From NCBI GenBank assembly GCA_963677015.1, contig OY781533.1, positions 744,001 through 808,000 on the forward strand: a stretch of DNA of 64,000 bases, written 5' to 3'. Below are positions 27,793-37,196 of this stretch, piece by piece; the stretch's first letter is position 1; the number at the start of each line of letters is the position of its first letter. Made by a program: the position numbers and the translations under genes. The DNA comes from G963556115 sp963677015 (lineage in GTDB: Bacteria; Planctomycetota; SZUA-567). The notes beneath the pieces are model-generated. The model ran no database searches and was not told where the DNA came from. It worked only from the letters and a program-made list of their open reading frames with translations.

Positions 27793-27829
27793 ACAGCCCT
27801 AGCACTATTGTCAGGGCTGTTGTTTTATT
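27793..27829 (+). terminator. Terminator of the arg-rph-rdgB-ROK operon
   Basis: ACAGCCCT pairs with AGGGCTGT over a 12-base loop, followed by TGTTTTATT. It lies only 34 bases before lepA. Just upstream, GCATTGTGGTA is repeated at 27705 and 27730. Confidence 0.7.
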
Positions 27830-27862
27830 GAATTACCCTTTATTATAAGGTATTTGCCGGTT

Positions 27863-29659
27863 ATGAAAAAATCTAATATTCGTAATTTCAGTATAATTGC
27901 GCATATCGACCATGGAAAGAGTACACTTGCTGATAGAATGCTGCTGGAGACCGGAATGGTTTCTGAGCGTGAGTTTCGCCAGCAGCTTCTTGATGATATG
28001 GATATTGAACGTGAACGGGGAATTACGATCAAGGCGCGGTCTGTGGCTATGAATTATAAAGCGGATAACGGCGAAGCCTTTCTGCTGAATCTTATCGATA
28101 CTCCGGGGCATGTTGATTTTACCTATGAAGTTTCGCGTTCGTTGGCTGCTTGTGAAGGAGCGCTGCTGGTTGTCGATGCTTCGCAGGGCATAGAGGCGCA
28201 GACTATTGCTAATGCATATCTGGCTATTGAGCACGATCTGAAGATTATTCCGATTGTTAATAAGATTGATTTGCCGCATGCTATTCCAGATGCGATTCAG
28301 GAGGAGCTGGTTTCTTTTCTTGGATGTGATCCTGATGAAGTGATTTTTACCAGTGCTAAGACCGGGCAGGGGATAAAAGAGGTGCTGGAGGCTATTGTCA
28401 GGGATATTCCACCTCCTCCCGGAGATGAGGATAGCTCGTTACGGGGTTTGATATTTGATTCTGTTTATGATGATTATCGCGGTGTTATTACCCATTTACG
28501 TGTGGTTGACGGAAATGTTAAAAAAGGCGACACTGTGCACATGATTGCCAGTGGCATGAGTTATGAAGTTACTGAAATAGGTACCTTCAGACCGGCGATG
28601 GTGCAGACCAATGAACTGACTACCGGTATGGTCGGCTATGTTGTGGGTAATATTAAAGAACTTTCCGTGGTCAAGGTTGGTGATACTCTTATACAGGATA
28701 AAACTAAGGCTGAGCCTCTGGAAGGATATGAAGAGCCAAAGAGTATGGTGTACTGCGGGCTTTATCCGAGTGCATCTGAGAATTTTGAAAATCTCAGACG
28801 GGCGCTTGAGCGGCTGGCTCTTAATGATTCATCATTCAGTTTTGAGGCGGAGACTTCACAGGCATTGGGGTTTGGTTATCGCTGTGGTTTTCTGGGTATG
28901 CTGCATATGGAGATAATTCACGAACGGCTGGAGCGTGAGAGTGATCTGGATCTTATAATGACGGCACCGAATGTAACCTATCAGATTGAACTTACTTCGG
29001 GTGAGGTTGTGGATGTTCACAGTGCTGCTGATGTTCCTGACGCTTCAATGATAATGAGTTTCCGGGAACCGATAGTAAAGCTGCAGGTTATGGTTCCGAA
29101 GGAATTTATCGGTATTATTATGACCTTGACCGAAGAACGGCGCGGTGAATATAAGGGCTTGGAGTATATTGGTGCACATAGAGCGTTGCTGACGTATGAG
29201 ATCCCCTTTTCTGAAATAGTCTATGACTTTTATGATATACTTAAGAGCTCAACCAAGGGTTACGGCACTATGGATTATGAGCTGTTGCGCTATCAGGCGA
29301 ATGAACTGTGCAAGATGGATATTCTGGTGCATCAGGAACCGGTGGATGCATTATCTGTTGTCTGTTTGAAATCGCAGGCGCAGCGGCGCGGCAGAGCGGT
29401 ACTTAAAAAATTGCGTGAGGAAATCCCGCGACATATGTTCCAGATTGCGCTGCAGGCGGCGGTGGGAGCGAAAGTTGTTGCGCGTGAGAATATTGCACCA
29501 TTTAGAAAGAATGTAACGGCCAAATGTTATGGAGGTGATATAACCAGAAAGCGTAAATTGCTGGAGAAGCAGAAAGCAGGTAAAAAGCGTATGCGGTCAA
29601 TTGGTAATGTTACTGTGCCGCAAAAGGCTTTTCTGGCGGTTCTTAATACCAAGGAATAG
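27863..29659 (+). CDS. lepA: Elongation factor 4 (LepA)
   Basis: Ribosome-bound GTPase, 598 residues. G1 AHIDHGKSTLADRM, G2 GITIKARSVAM, G3 DTPGHVDFTYEVSRSLAACEGALLVVDASQG, G4 NKIDL, G5-like TSAKTGQGI. The C-terminus has the LepA-only basic block (NVTAKCYGGDITRKRKLLEKQKAGKKRM) and ends in VPQKAFLAVLNTKE. The ATG at 27863 is preferred over a TTG nine bases upstream. Short terminator-bounded unit. Confidence 0.98.
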   Translation: MKKSNIRNFSIIAHIDHGKSTLADRMLLETGMVSEREFRQQLLDDMDIERERGITIKARSVAMNYKADNGEAFLLNLIDTPGHVDFTYEVSRSLAACEGALLVVDASQGIEAQTIANAYLAIEHDLKIIPIVNKIDLPHAIPDAIQEELVSFLGCDPDEVIFTSAKTGQGIKEVLEAIVRDIPPPPGDEDSSLRGLIFDSVYDDYRGVITHLRVVDGNVKKGDTVHMIASGMSYEVTEIGTFRPAMVQTNELTTGMVGYVVGNIKELSVVKVGDTLIQDKTKAEPLEGYEEPKSMVYCGLYPSASENFENLRRALERLALNDSSFSFEAETSQALGFGYRCGFLGMLHMEIIHERLERESDLDLIMTAPNVTYQIELTSGEVVDVHSAADVPDASMIMSFREPIVKLQVMVPKEFIGIIMTLTEERRGEYKGLEYIGAHRALLTYEIPFSEIVYDFYDILKSSTKGYGTMDYELLRYQANELCKMDILVHQEPVDALSVVCLKSQAQRRGRAVLKKLREEIPRHMFQIALQAAVGAKVVARENIAPFRKNVTAKCYGGDITRKRKLLEKQKAGKKRMRSIGNVTVPQKAFLAVLNTKE

Positions 29660-29717
29660 GATTGGGTCGATTGAGTTGTTGAAAGTGATGGTAAATCTTT
29701 TTGCTATGTACTGGTTG

Positions 29718-29753
29718 CAGGAGAGTGTGTGACATTCTCCTGTTTTATTTTTA
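29718..29753 (+). terminator. Terminator of lepA
   Basis: CAGGAGA pairs with TCTCCTG over an 11-base loop, then TTTTATTTTT. Right after it lies a perfect 12-base palindrome, ATCACCGGTGAT (29754-29765). Confidence 0.72.
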
Positions 29754-29765
29754 ATCACCGGTGAT

Positions 29766-30749
29766 AAAATATTTACGATATTTCAAATATTATAAAGAGG
29801 TAGCGGCAGGCTGCAGTAAATTGAATTTTAAATTGCTGAAAATATGGTTAATAATATTTGCATACTTTAAAATGTGATAGAACTGTTGTTTAATAACGGG
29901 TAATGCTCCAAAGAAGGTTTAGAGCCTGATATAATAGTATTTTTTTATTAAGTTTTTTTTATTATTAATAATTGAATTAAGGTTTAATGTCTCATCAGGT
30001 AGAAGTGATTGTGACGTTGGTATAAAATCAGAAGTATTTTGAGTTATATAATATTTGAGACTTTACATTGAAATATTAAACACTTTTCAGTGCAGGAATT
30101 ATATGTTATTTGGTAATGTGGTGTATATTTTATTACTGAATTTGCAAAAAATTGTCTTTAAAGCTATGTTATTTTAGTTTTATATTGTTATAATTATTTT
30201 TTGAGGTTATGTAGAGTGTGGAAAATGAGTAAGATAAGCAAAAAGTGATGTTTGTCTTATTTGTCCTGATATTTTTGATGAAAATACTAATTATTTAATG
30301 TAATTAATTATAAAAATTATTAATAATAGTAAATAAAGTTACTTTTTGTGGCATTTTTTTTATGCTGTAATTATGTAGATAATGCAACGTTGCCTAGAGA
30401 TTTTAGTTTTTTCAAGAGTATTATTGTTAATCTAAATTTGTTGCTAGTGAGATCATGTTGGTGCTCCGATTATGAGAATATTGGCAATAACTCATTCTGT
30501 GTTCGTAAGTTATAAATTATATATTTCATTAAACAATTTTATTTTCAGTATATTTGGTATACAGGTGTTACAATTTTTTGATTGTTTGATAATAAATAGA
30601 AAAATATTGCTATTGTGTTAGTAGAAAGCTGTTTTGGGAATATTGGGACGTTTTTAACTGGAATAAGTATAAAATGTAAGTTATACTAAACCATGTATGT
30701 GGGTTTGGATATTGGTGTTTGCTGGTTAAATGTTAGGAGGAAGCTGGTA
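29766..30749. other. Long AT-rich intergenic region before the chemoreceptor
   Basis: Nearly 1 kb, about four-fifths A and T by eye. It contains GCAACGTTGC (30384-30393), a perfect 10-base palindrome. A 24-codon hydrophobic frame at 30103-30177 has a weak AGGA before it but nothing else to support it. No promoter, RNA or repeat could be assigned. Confidence 0.45.
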
Positions 30750-33320
30750 ATGAAATTAGTCCATAAGATTGGTGGAGGTTTTCTTGGTCTGGTGCTTATA
30801 ATCGCATTTCTAGGTGCCTTTGCGTGGTATGTGGTTTTTAACCTCAATTCTGGTATTGAGTCAATCTCTACTAAAAATCTGCCTGGACTGCTTAATGTTG
30901 AAAGTGCAGCATTTAAAGTGGAAAAAATACAGGCTGAGCAGATTAGGTATGTCAATGAACCGATAGCTGAAACAGCTGATTTGATAGAGTCTAGTGCTGA
31001 TGAAATACTAACGTTTATCCGGGGAAACATGGATAATACGGAAGAAAATTCCGGTGCTCCAGCAGGGATTGCAGAACTTTATCAGAATGCAGAAAGCAGT
31101 ATGGTTGCATTCAAGGAAAAATTTGATTTGCTAAAGCAGTCTGTTGCTGATGAAGATGCTAAAAAGAAATTAATGATGGAAACATCCGAGACGCTTTCAA
31201 AACGCTTGAACGGTTTCTATACTGTTAAAGATATGGATCAGACATCACTTCTGGCGACTATTGACATTATTGCTGAGATAAAGAGCAAGATTGATAATTA
31301 TACTTTACTTGCCGGTCAGATTCGTGACGGGAAAAGTACTGATATCCTTGCGTATCTCAAGGTAATGGAGAAAAATAAGGATGATATTATTGAGCAGGCC
31401 AATGCTATAATGAACCGTCTGGATCAGGCAAATAAAATTAAGGGTCTGATATTAAAGCGCTTTGTTACTTCGCTTTATGATACTACTGCTGGATTGACTA
31501 AAGGTTCGGCAAAAGAGTTGAAAGAGCCTAAAGATATCAAGAAAGCGGAGAAGAAATACTCTCAGGCTCTGAAAGAGTTGAATATTGTACTTAAAAAGCT
31601 TGAAGACGCACCAAAATCGCGGCTCAAGAAAAATTCACAGGTTGTTGCGCAATTGAAAGAAGAGAGTAACTTGGTTACTTCAGTACGTCTGGCCAATCTT
31701 AATTATATCATTACCAAGAATTCCAGATATAAAAATTTCGCCAGCAATAAGTTGCTGCGGGCGATAAAAAAGCTTGATGAACTGTCAACTCTGCTGGAGA
31801 CACAGGGCGATAAGATGACTGTTGTGGATATGATGAATATCCTTTATGGTTATCGTGATAATGTTAAAGGCTGGCAGGATGTGGCAAATACTATTAATAC
31901 CGAGCTTGTACCGGAATCAACAGCCAGACTCAGCGATACTTCAGATGCTTTTTCGGGTATTGTGAAACTGGTCGAACAGGCAACAAGCGGCTCTATTCAG
32001 GATATGGTACAGATGGGTGAGCAGCAGAGTAATCTGGGTATTTATATAAGTGCGATCAGTGCACTTGTTGGTCTTGTTCTTGCTGTATTTATAACTATTG
32101 GGGTGCGTAAAGGTATTCTGCAGGTCCTGGAAATTCAGAATACTCTGGTACATGAAGGTGATCTCAAGATTAATATTGATGAGAAATTCCTTAAACGCGG
32201 AGATGAAATCGGGCAGTTATTCAAGGTCGCTCAGAGTGTGCTCGAGGATTATCAGAATATTAACAGCATTGCTCAAAGACTGGCTTCCGGTCAATGGCAG
32301 ACAGATGTGGTGATAAAGTCTGAAAAGGATGAGATGAATCAGAACCTCTCTATCATGATAGAGCAGGTGAATATGGCACTCCATCAGGTGGCTAATACTG
32401 TTGAACGGGTAGCTCATGGTGCTGAGCAGGTTCGTGAGGCGAGTCGGTCGCTGTCAGAAGGTGCAACTTCACAGGCAGCATCGCTTGAGCAGATCACCTC
32501 TTCAATGTCAGAGCTTGGTTCACAGACAAACCTCAACGCCGATAATGCGGAGCAGGCAAGCGTTCTTTCACGTGATGCGAATAAAGTAGCTATTGACGGT
32601 AAGGACAAGATGGATGAACTGGCAAAAGCCATGGAAGAAATCAGTAAATCGGCTGCGGACACTCAGAAAGTTGTCAAAACGATTGATGATATTGCGTTCC
32701 AGACAAATCTGCTTGCACTCAATGCGGCGGTTGAAGCGGCAAGAGCTGGCGCTCACGGTAAAGGCTTTGCGGTAGTTGCTGAAGAGGTGAGAAATCTCGC
32801 TGCACGTTCAGCGAAGGCTGCGGGTGAGACCGCTGAACTTATTGACAGTGTGGTAAAGGAGATTGATAAGGGTAATTCAGTTGCCAGAATTACGGCTGAG
32901 GTACTTGATAGCGTTGCTTCAGGAATTAGCAAGGCTACCGATCTGGTCGGAGAGATTGCATCAGCATCAGGTGAACAGGCGCAAGGTGTTCGTCAGATAA
33001 ATATCGGTCTGGAACAGATTGATGCGGTAACAATGCAGAATACCTCAAATGCCGAGGAAACCGCCAGTGCGACTGAAGAGATGAAGAATCAGGCAAGTGA
33101 ACTGCAGGATCTAGTAAGTCGTTTTGAATTGAGAGATGTTTCTGATGAGAATTTTTATGATGATGACGGCTATGAATATGATTATGATGATGACTCTGAG
33201 TATGAAGAAGAGGATGATAATACAGCGCAGCCAAAGTTGGGGTGGGGCGGTCAGGATGAATATGCTGAAGATGATGCTGACGATGTAGAGCCTGATTCAG
33301 ATGCTGAAGAATCAAAGTAG
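30750..33320 (+). CDS. Methyl-accepting chemotaxis protein with acidic C-terminal tail
   Basis: Transmembrane chemoreceptor, 856 residues. Membrane segments lie at about residues 8-31 and 428-452. The roughly 400 residues between them are a helical, charged sensory region with no recognisable ligand fold. A HAMP-type segment follows, then the signalling coiled coil whose tip (IAFQTNLLALNAAVEAARAG at about 645) is the CheA/CheW contact. The last 60 residues are strikingly acidic (Asp, Glu and Tyr runs) before GWGGQDEY and an acidic end; no clear CheR-docking pentapeptide. A strong AGGAGG precedes the ATG at 30750. No che gene is nearby. Confidence 0.93.
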   Translation: MKLVHKIGGGFLGLVLIIAFLGAFAWYVVFNLNSGIESISTKNLPGLLNVESAAFKVEKIQAEQIRYVNEPIAETADLIESSADEILTFIRGNMDNTEENSGAPAGIAELYQNAESSMVAFKEKFDLLKQSVADEDAKKKLMMETSETLSKRLNGFYTVKDMDQTSLLATIDIIAEIKSKIDNYTLLAGQIRDGKSTDILAYLKVMEKNKDDIIEQANAIMNRLDQANKIKGLILKRFVTSLYDTTAGLTKGSAKELKEPKDIKKAEKKYSQALKELNIVLKKLEDAPKSRLKKNSQVVAQLKEESNLVTSVRLANLNYIITKNSRYKNFASNKLLRAIKKLDELSTLLETQGDKMTVVDMMNILYGYRDNVKGWQDVANTINTELVPESTARLSDTSDAFSGIVKLVEQATSGSIQDMVQMGEQQSNLGIYISAISALVGLVLAVFITIGVRKGILQVLEIQNTLVHEGDLKINIDEKFLKRGDEIGQLFKVAQSVLEDYQNINSIAQRLASGQWQTDVVIKSEKDEMNQNLSIMIEQVNMALHQVANTVERVAHGAEQVREASRSLSEGATSQAASLEQITSSMSELGSQTNLNADNAEQASVLSRDANKVAIDGKDKMDELAKAMEEISKSAADTQKVVKTIDDIAFQTNLLALNAAVEAARAGAHGKGFAVVAEEVRNLAARSAKAAGETAELIDSVVKEIDKGNSVARITAEVLDSVASGISKATDLVGEIASASGEQAQGVRQINIGLEQIDAVTMQNTSNAEETASATEEMKNQASELQDLVSRFELRDVSDENFYDDDGYEYDYDDDSEYEEEDDNTAQPKLGWGGQDEYAEDDADDVEPDSDAEESK

Positions 33321-33410
33321 CTGTCATATCAAGTTGATTAGCACATAGTTGTTGTTTTTTCTATCAGATTAATTTTTTCTGGACATTGAATATCTTTTAG
33401 TTAATATTAA

Positions 33411-33447
33411 AAATACTTGCCGGCTTTGCAGCGGCAAGTATTTTAAT
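33411..33447 (+). terminator. Terminator of the chemoreceptor gene
   Basis: AAATACTTGCCG pairs perfectly with CGGCAAGTATTT over a 9-base loop, then TAATTT. Strong. Confidence 0.82.
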
Positions 33448-33484
33448 TTGTATGGTGACAATTTTAATCGGAAAAGGTTTTTTT

Positions 33485-33958
33485 ATGAATAAATATGTAA
33501 TGCTGTTTTTGGCATCTTTAATTTTAGTGATTGTGGCGGGTTGTAGTGATTATCAGACACCGTCAGAGAATGGCGCGGCTGGTTCAAGTGCTGGTAAATC
33601 AACTTCTGGAGTCAGTGTTTCTAAGGGTAAGGAGCGTTCATATACTCCACCTGCCGGGCGCAGGATGCTGGCTGAGGATTTTTCTTCAAGTTTGCGTACC
33701 GGAACTACAATAGTGTATTTTGCTAAGGTTTCATGTCCTGCCTGCGAGGCTCAGAATAAAATATGGCAACGTGTGGTTAAAAAACTGCCTCAGGGGGTAA
33801 AGGCAGAAAAACGGTTTACTTATGCGGTTAATTACCGGGCATATGGGGTTACCCAGCTCCCGACCTTAATTTTCTATAAAGATGGGGTCGAAAAATCCAG
33901 AATGATAGGTGTGAGCAGTGAGAATAAAATTATAAGTGCGGCAAAAAGTGCTTTATAA
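33485..33958 (+). CDS. Thioredoxin-fold lipoprotein
   Basis: 157 residues. Lipoprotein signal with lipobox VAGC, lipidated Cys at C20. A Ser/Gly/Lys linker (about 21-55) is followed by a thioredoxin-like domain with active-site C84-P-A-C87 (KVSCPACEAQ) and the cis-Pro loop TQLPTLIFYKDG. It would work as a membrane-tethered thiol-disulfide protein outside the cytoplasm. The ATG at 33485 has AAAAGG upstream. No partner disulfide gene is near. Confidence 0.88.
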   Translation: MNKYVMLFLASLILVIVAGCSDYQTPSENGAAGSSAGKSTSGVSVSKGKERSYTPPAGRRMLAEDFSSSLRTGTTIVYFAKVSCPACEAQNKIWQRVVKKLPQGVKAEKRFTYAVNYRAYGVTQLPTLIFYKDGVEKSRMIGVSSENKIISAAKSAL

Positions 33959-33988
33959 AAAAATTGTAATAGCAGCTTAGTAAAGGTC

Positions 33989-34017
33989 TTGACAACTGTC
34001 TGAATAATCATTAGAAT
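33989..34017 (+). promoter_or_regulatory. Strong promoter of the 36-residue protein gene
   Basis: TTGACA, exactly 17 bases, then TAGAAT. Predicted start near 34024, giving a leader of about 50 bases. Confidence 0.75.
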
Positions 34018-34072
34018 TGAATCTCTGAAATTTTACGAATTGTATTTGTTATTTATATATAAGGAGAGATAA

Positions 34073-34183
34073 ATGGCTCATTCACGTTGTAAACCTCATG
34101 CTACTGGTCGCGGAAAACCTCGCGGACGCTGGTTACACAAGGGTGGTTCTATGCCAAAGGCTAAGACTACTGCACGCCGCTAG
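34073..34183 (+). CDS. Very basic 36-residue protein, likely RNA-binding or ribosome-linked
   Basis: A complete short gene: perfect AAGGAG 8 bases before the ATG, 36 codons and TAG. Of 36 residues, 12 are Arg or Lys and 3 His, with many Gly and no acidic residue. It has one Cys (C6) and the segment ATGRGKPRGRW. Codons are those used in the ribosomal protein genes here (CGT, CGC, GGT, ACT). It sits in its own transcription unit with a near-consensus promoter and a strong terminator, which implies high expression. By size and charge it resembles tiny ribosomal proteins (bTHX, bL36 class), but I do not recognise the sequence as either. Confidence 0.8.
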   Translation: MAHSRCKPHATGRGKPRGRWLHKGGSMPKAKTTARR

Positions 34184-34616
34184 TATTGCACTATAGTTAA
34201 AATTGGAAACTAAATTTACGGGATATTTTCTTTAGAAAATGTCCCGTTTTTTGTTTCTAAAATAGCAATATAAAATATTATGAGATTATGTTTGAAACAC
34301 TGCATGTAGTGGTGCTCTTTAGTGAAATTCGATTTGTAGCTCTCTATGTTGTATTGTCTGTGTTGTGTAAAAAAGTTTAGAGATTATGTAAATAAAAAAA
34401 AATTGTGTAAAACTCAACTTTTGTCGAAAAATTTACTTGAATTTTGTGTTTTTCGTGCTATTGTTATATTAAAACATTCTACGGGAAAAGTTGGAATTGC
34501 TAAATTGATATCAATTATGGCATTATTGTAGTATGTGCGTGTGATGGGATAGTACTTTTTTGTGTTTTTTGCTTTGCATAGAAATGTTTGGGTGAAAAGG
34601 TATGGAGTCTGATAGC
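34184..34616. other. Intergenic region downstream of the 36-residue gene
   Basis: Holds the terminator at 34218-34252, then AT-rich and T-rich sequence up to the 93-residue gene. No other element was recognised. Confidence 0.5.
34218..34252 (+). terminator. Terminator of the 36-residue protein gene
   Basis: ACGGGATATTTTCT pairs with AGAAAATGTCCCGT (one G-U pair) over a 2-base loop, followed by TTTTT. Confidence 0.9.
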
Positions 34617-34898
34617 ATGAGAGCTGATAATTATGGATTTGCTCGGGAAGATGTTGATAGGTGGCGAAGTGGAGTTGTGCAAAAGAGAGAGAAACTGTTT
34701 CGAAAACATTGGAAGAACAGGCGCGTAATCCCGAATCTGATTTCACTTGAGGCTGCGCGTGATTTTGAATTTGTACTGGACTGGTACGATGAATCAGATG
34801 AGGTTATTCTTCGTGATCGCGAACGTAGACGACTCGATAAGCTTATTGCGTTGGGGGTAGATGTAAATCTACCAAAAGAGAAACAGCCGTTGGTCTGA
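34617..34898 (+). CDS. Hypothetical protein, 93 residues
   Basis: I do not recognise this family. The product is rich in Arg, Asp and Glu, predicted helical, with DVDRWRSGVVQKREKLFRKHWKNRR near the start and VILRDRERRRLDKLIALGVDVNLP at the end. No signal peptide or membrane segment. The ATG at 34617 has GGAG about 10 bases upstream; an ATG at 34602 is possible. A terminator follows, so it appears to be an independent unit. Could be a small cytoplasmic regulator or a structural protein; no basis to choose. Confidence 0.6.
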   Translation: MRADNYGFAREDVDRWRSGVVQKREKLFRKHWKNRRVIPNLISLEAARDFEFVLDWYDESDEVILRDRERRRLDKLIALGVDVNLPKEKQPLV

Positions 34899-34942
34899 GA
34901 AGAAGGTTGGAAGTTCTTTTTCCTGTGGGGGAAGAGGGGTAT

Positions 34943-34980
34943 GAGTCAGAATCTGTGGGGTTCTGGCTCTTTTGCTTTTT
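34943..34980 (+). terminator. Terminator of the 93-residue gene
   Basis: GAGTCAGAA pairs with TTCTGGCTC (one G-U pair) over a 9-base loop, followed by TTTTGCTTTTT. Confidence 0.72.
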
Positions 34981-35194
34981 CTGGTTGCCTGTTTCGGGTG
35001 GATAATTTTATAATATATATTATAATAGCTATTGATGTTTGGTAATCGCGCATGGTTGATAAATTATTGTTGTGAGGCTGCGTATGTTAGGTTTACTGAG
35101 TCTTGTTCTGTGAATACAGTATGGTTGTGGTTGATAACGGGGTTGAGTAATATTTGTCTATAGGTTTATCTGGGTATGAAATGAGGATCTGCTA

Positions 35195-36316
35195 ATGAGT
35201 GAAAATACACCGCTTTATGCTGCTCATGTTGAGTTGGAAGCGAAGATGATTGATTTTAATGGCTGGAATATGCCGGTTCAGTATAAGACTGGAATTCTGC
35301 AGGAGCATATGGCGGTTCGGGAAGGGGTAGGGATCTTTGATACCTCGCATATGGGAGAGTTTTTCCTCGTAGATAAGGATGTACGTAAGACTCTGAATCA
35401 ATTGCTGGCCGGTGATTTTTCAAAGTTAAAAACCGGTCGTATGCGCTATAGCTTTATCTGTAATGAAAGCGGTGGTGTCAAGGATGATGTGGTGGTCTTT
35501 ATTATAAGTGATCAGGAAGCACTTATATGTGTAAATGCCGGGGATATTCCCGGTGATTATGCCGCTCTTGCAGCATCATTGCCGGCTGGAGCGGTGCTGG
35601 ATGATCAGTCTGCGGGAACCGGCAAGGTAGATATTCAGGGGCCGCTTGCCTGGAAAGTGATTGAAACCCTTACCGGTTTTGACTTCCGTAAAATGCCATT
35701 TTATTCATTTATTGTCACTGAGTGGCAGGGATCACCACTTGTTTTAAGCAGATCCGGTTATACGGGGTCACCTGGGGTTGAGGCTTTTGTTGATGCCGAT
35801 GCACTTGGGCAGTTCTGGTATTATGCCTGTGAAGCCGGAAAAAAAGACGGGATATTGCCGTGTGGTCTGGGAGCACGGGATACGCTCCGACTTGAGGCCG
35901 GGTTACCGCTATACGGGCATGAATTGAATGCCCAGATAAATCCGTTGATGACCGGTTATACTGGTCTGATAAGTTTGAGTAAGGAAGAGAATTTTCCCGG
36001 TAAGCAGGCTTTGATTGAATATGCGGACTCGGCTGCTGCCAAAGAGGTTCTTATCGGTATAAAACTTGACGGCAGACGCATTGCCCGCGAAGGGTGTGAG
36101 CTGTATGTTGCGGGTAAAGATGATGCGGTGGGCAGGGTTACTTCCGGCGGTCCTGGGGTCTGTATTGGAGGTAGTATAGCTCTGGGGTATATAGAGGCCG
36201 AATATTCAGCCCCTGGGGTTACTCTGGAGGCAGATCTTGGCCGTAAGCGTATTGGCGCGGAAGTTGTGAGTTTGCCGTTTTTTGCTACCGATGAACTGCG
36301 AGCCATAAAGAAATAG
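35195..36316 (+). CDS. gcvT: Glycine cleavage system T protein (aminomethyltransferase)
   Basis: Transfers the methylene unit from the H-protein lipoyl arm to tetrahydrofolate. 373 residues, full length. Motifs: DFNGWNMPVQYKTGILQEH, GIFDTSHMGEF, KDDVVVF (the conserved catalytic Asp of the family), SRSGYTGSPGVEAF and GLGARDTLRLEAGLPLYGHEL. First of three gcv genes, though terminators and gaps separate them. No glycine riboswitch was found upstream. Confidence 0.96.
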   Translation: MSENTPLYAAHVELEAKMIDFNGWNMPVQYKTGILQEHMAVREGVGIFDTSHMGEFFLVDKDVRKTLNQLLAGDFSKLKTGRMRYSFICNESGGVKDDVVVFIISDQEALICVNAGDIPGDYAALAASLPAGAVLDDQSAGTGKVDIQGPLAWKVIETLTGFDFRKMPFYSFIVTEWQGSPLVLSRSGYTGSPGVEAFVDADALGQFWYYACEAGKKDGILPCGLGARDTLRLEAGLPLYGHELNAQINPLMTGYTGLISLSKEENFPGKQALIEYADSAAAKEVLIGIKLDGRRIAREGCELYVAGKDDAVGRVTSGGPGVCIGGSIALGYIEAEYSAPGVTLEADLGRKRIGAEVVSLPFFATDELRAIKK

Positions 36317-36513
36317 TTGTCGGAAGTCTTCAATTCAGCTGTAGCTGAGGGTTATATTTAAAAAAGGATTTTTATATAATTTAGATTGTCATTATTACTG
36401 GCGGCGGCTTTCAAATTGTGATATCTGCCGTAGACTTAAATAATTACTGAATTATTGAAATGGTTTTTATAAAAATAGTTTTCAATTAAAGTTGATTTAA
36501 TTGAAAAATAATC

Positions 36514-36542
36514 TTGACAAAGGTTGCCGATAGGTATATTTA
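36514..36542 (+). promoter_or_regulatory. gcvH: Predicted promoter of gcvH
   Basis: TTGACA, a 17-base spacer and TATTTA. It lies 63 bases before gcvH and suggests separate transcription from gcvT. Confidence 0.5.
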
Positions 36543-36604
36543 TACACATATATTAATGACTAAAATTGTGGGAAAACTTGGTACTTAGATTTGGAGATAA
36601 GACA

Positions 36605-36985
36605 ATGAGTGAGGTTGACGCAGAACTTCTCTATACCAAAGATCATGAATGGGTATTTATTGAGGATAATGTAGCGACTGTTGGGATTACAGATCATGCG
36701 CAGAATGAACTTGGGGATATTACTTATGTAGAACTACCTGAGGATGATGCTGAATTTAGCGAGGGAGATGAAGTTTGTACCGTTGAGTCAGTCAAAGCTT
36801 CTTCACCTGTTTTCTCACCTCTGTCAGGGCAGATTATTGAGGTAAATACTGAGTTGGAAGATGAGCCGGGAGCTATTAACAGTGATTCTTATGGAGCTGG
36901 CTGGATCTTTAAAATGGAATTTACTGATGAATCAGAGTTGGAAAATCTGCTTAATTCCGAAGATTATGAGGATTATATCGCCTGA
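36605..36985 (+). CDS. gcvH: Glycine cleavage system H protein
   Basis: Carrier protein, 126 residues. The lipoylated lysine is K64 in VESVKASSPV, the same position as in E. coli. LYTKDHEWV and VGITDHAQNELGDITYVELP are typical. The ATG at 36605 has TGGAGA 8 bases upstream. The C-terminus is unusually acidic. A terminator follows. Confidence 0.97.
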   Translation: MSEVDAELLYTKDHEWVFIEDNVATVGITDHAQNELGDITYVELPEDDAEFSEGDEVCTVESVKASSPVFSPLSGQIIEVNTELEDEPGAINSDSYGAGWIFKMEFTDESELENLLNSEDYEDYIA

Positions 36986-37067
36986 TAATATGGCTGTAAC
37001 GCCTGTTATGCTATGGTGGCGGTATTTCTTTTTTTATTATGCATAAAAGTTATTTTGTTTAATTTCT

Positions 37068-37101
37068 AGAGTCAGTTTTTCTGGCTCTTTTTTTATTTTT
37101 G
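37068..37101 (+). terminator. Terminator of gcvH
   Basis: AGAGTCAG pairs with CTGGCTCT (one G-U pair) over TTTTT, followed by a T-rich run. It separates gcvH from gcvPA. Confidence 0.72.
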
Positions 37102-37196
37102 GGTATGCTTATAAATAATTGATTATCTGTATATTTTGAGTATCATTGATTTAGATTTAATAGCTTAATTGATAATTGCCAACACATGGAGATATA

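Noticed and set aside
29754..29765. ATCACCGGTGAT palindrome as an operator
   Set aside because: Twelve bases, adjacent to the lepA terminator and about 1 kb from the next gene; too little context.
30103..30177. 24-codon hydrophobic frame in the long intergenic region
   Set aside because: Weak ribosome site and extreme AT content make chance likely.
34981..35194. Glycine riboswitch before gcvT
   Set aside because: No tandem glycine-aptamer core could be traced in this stretch.
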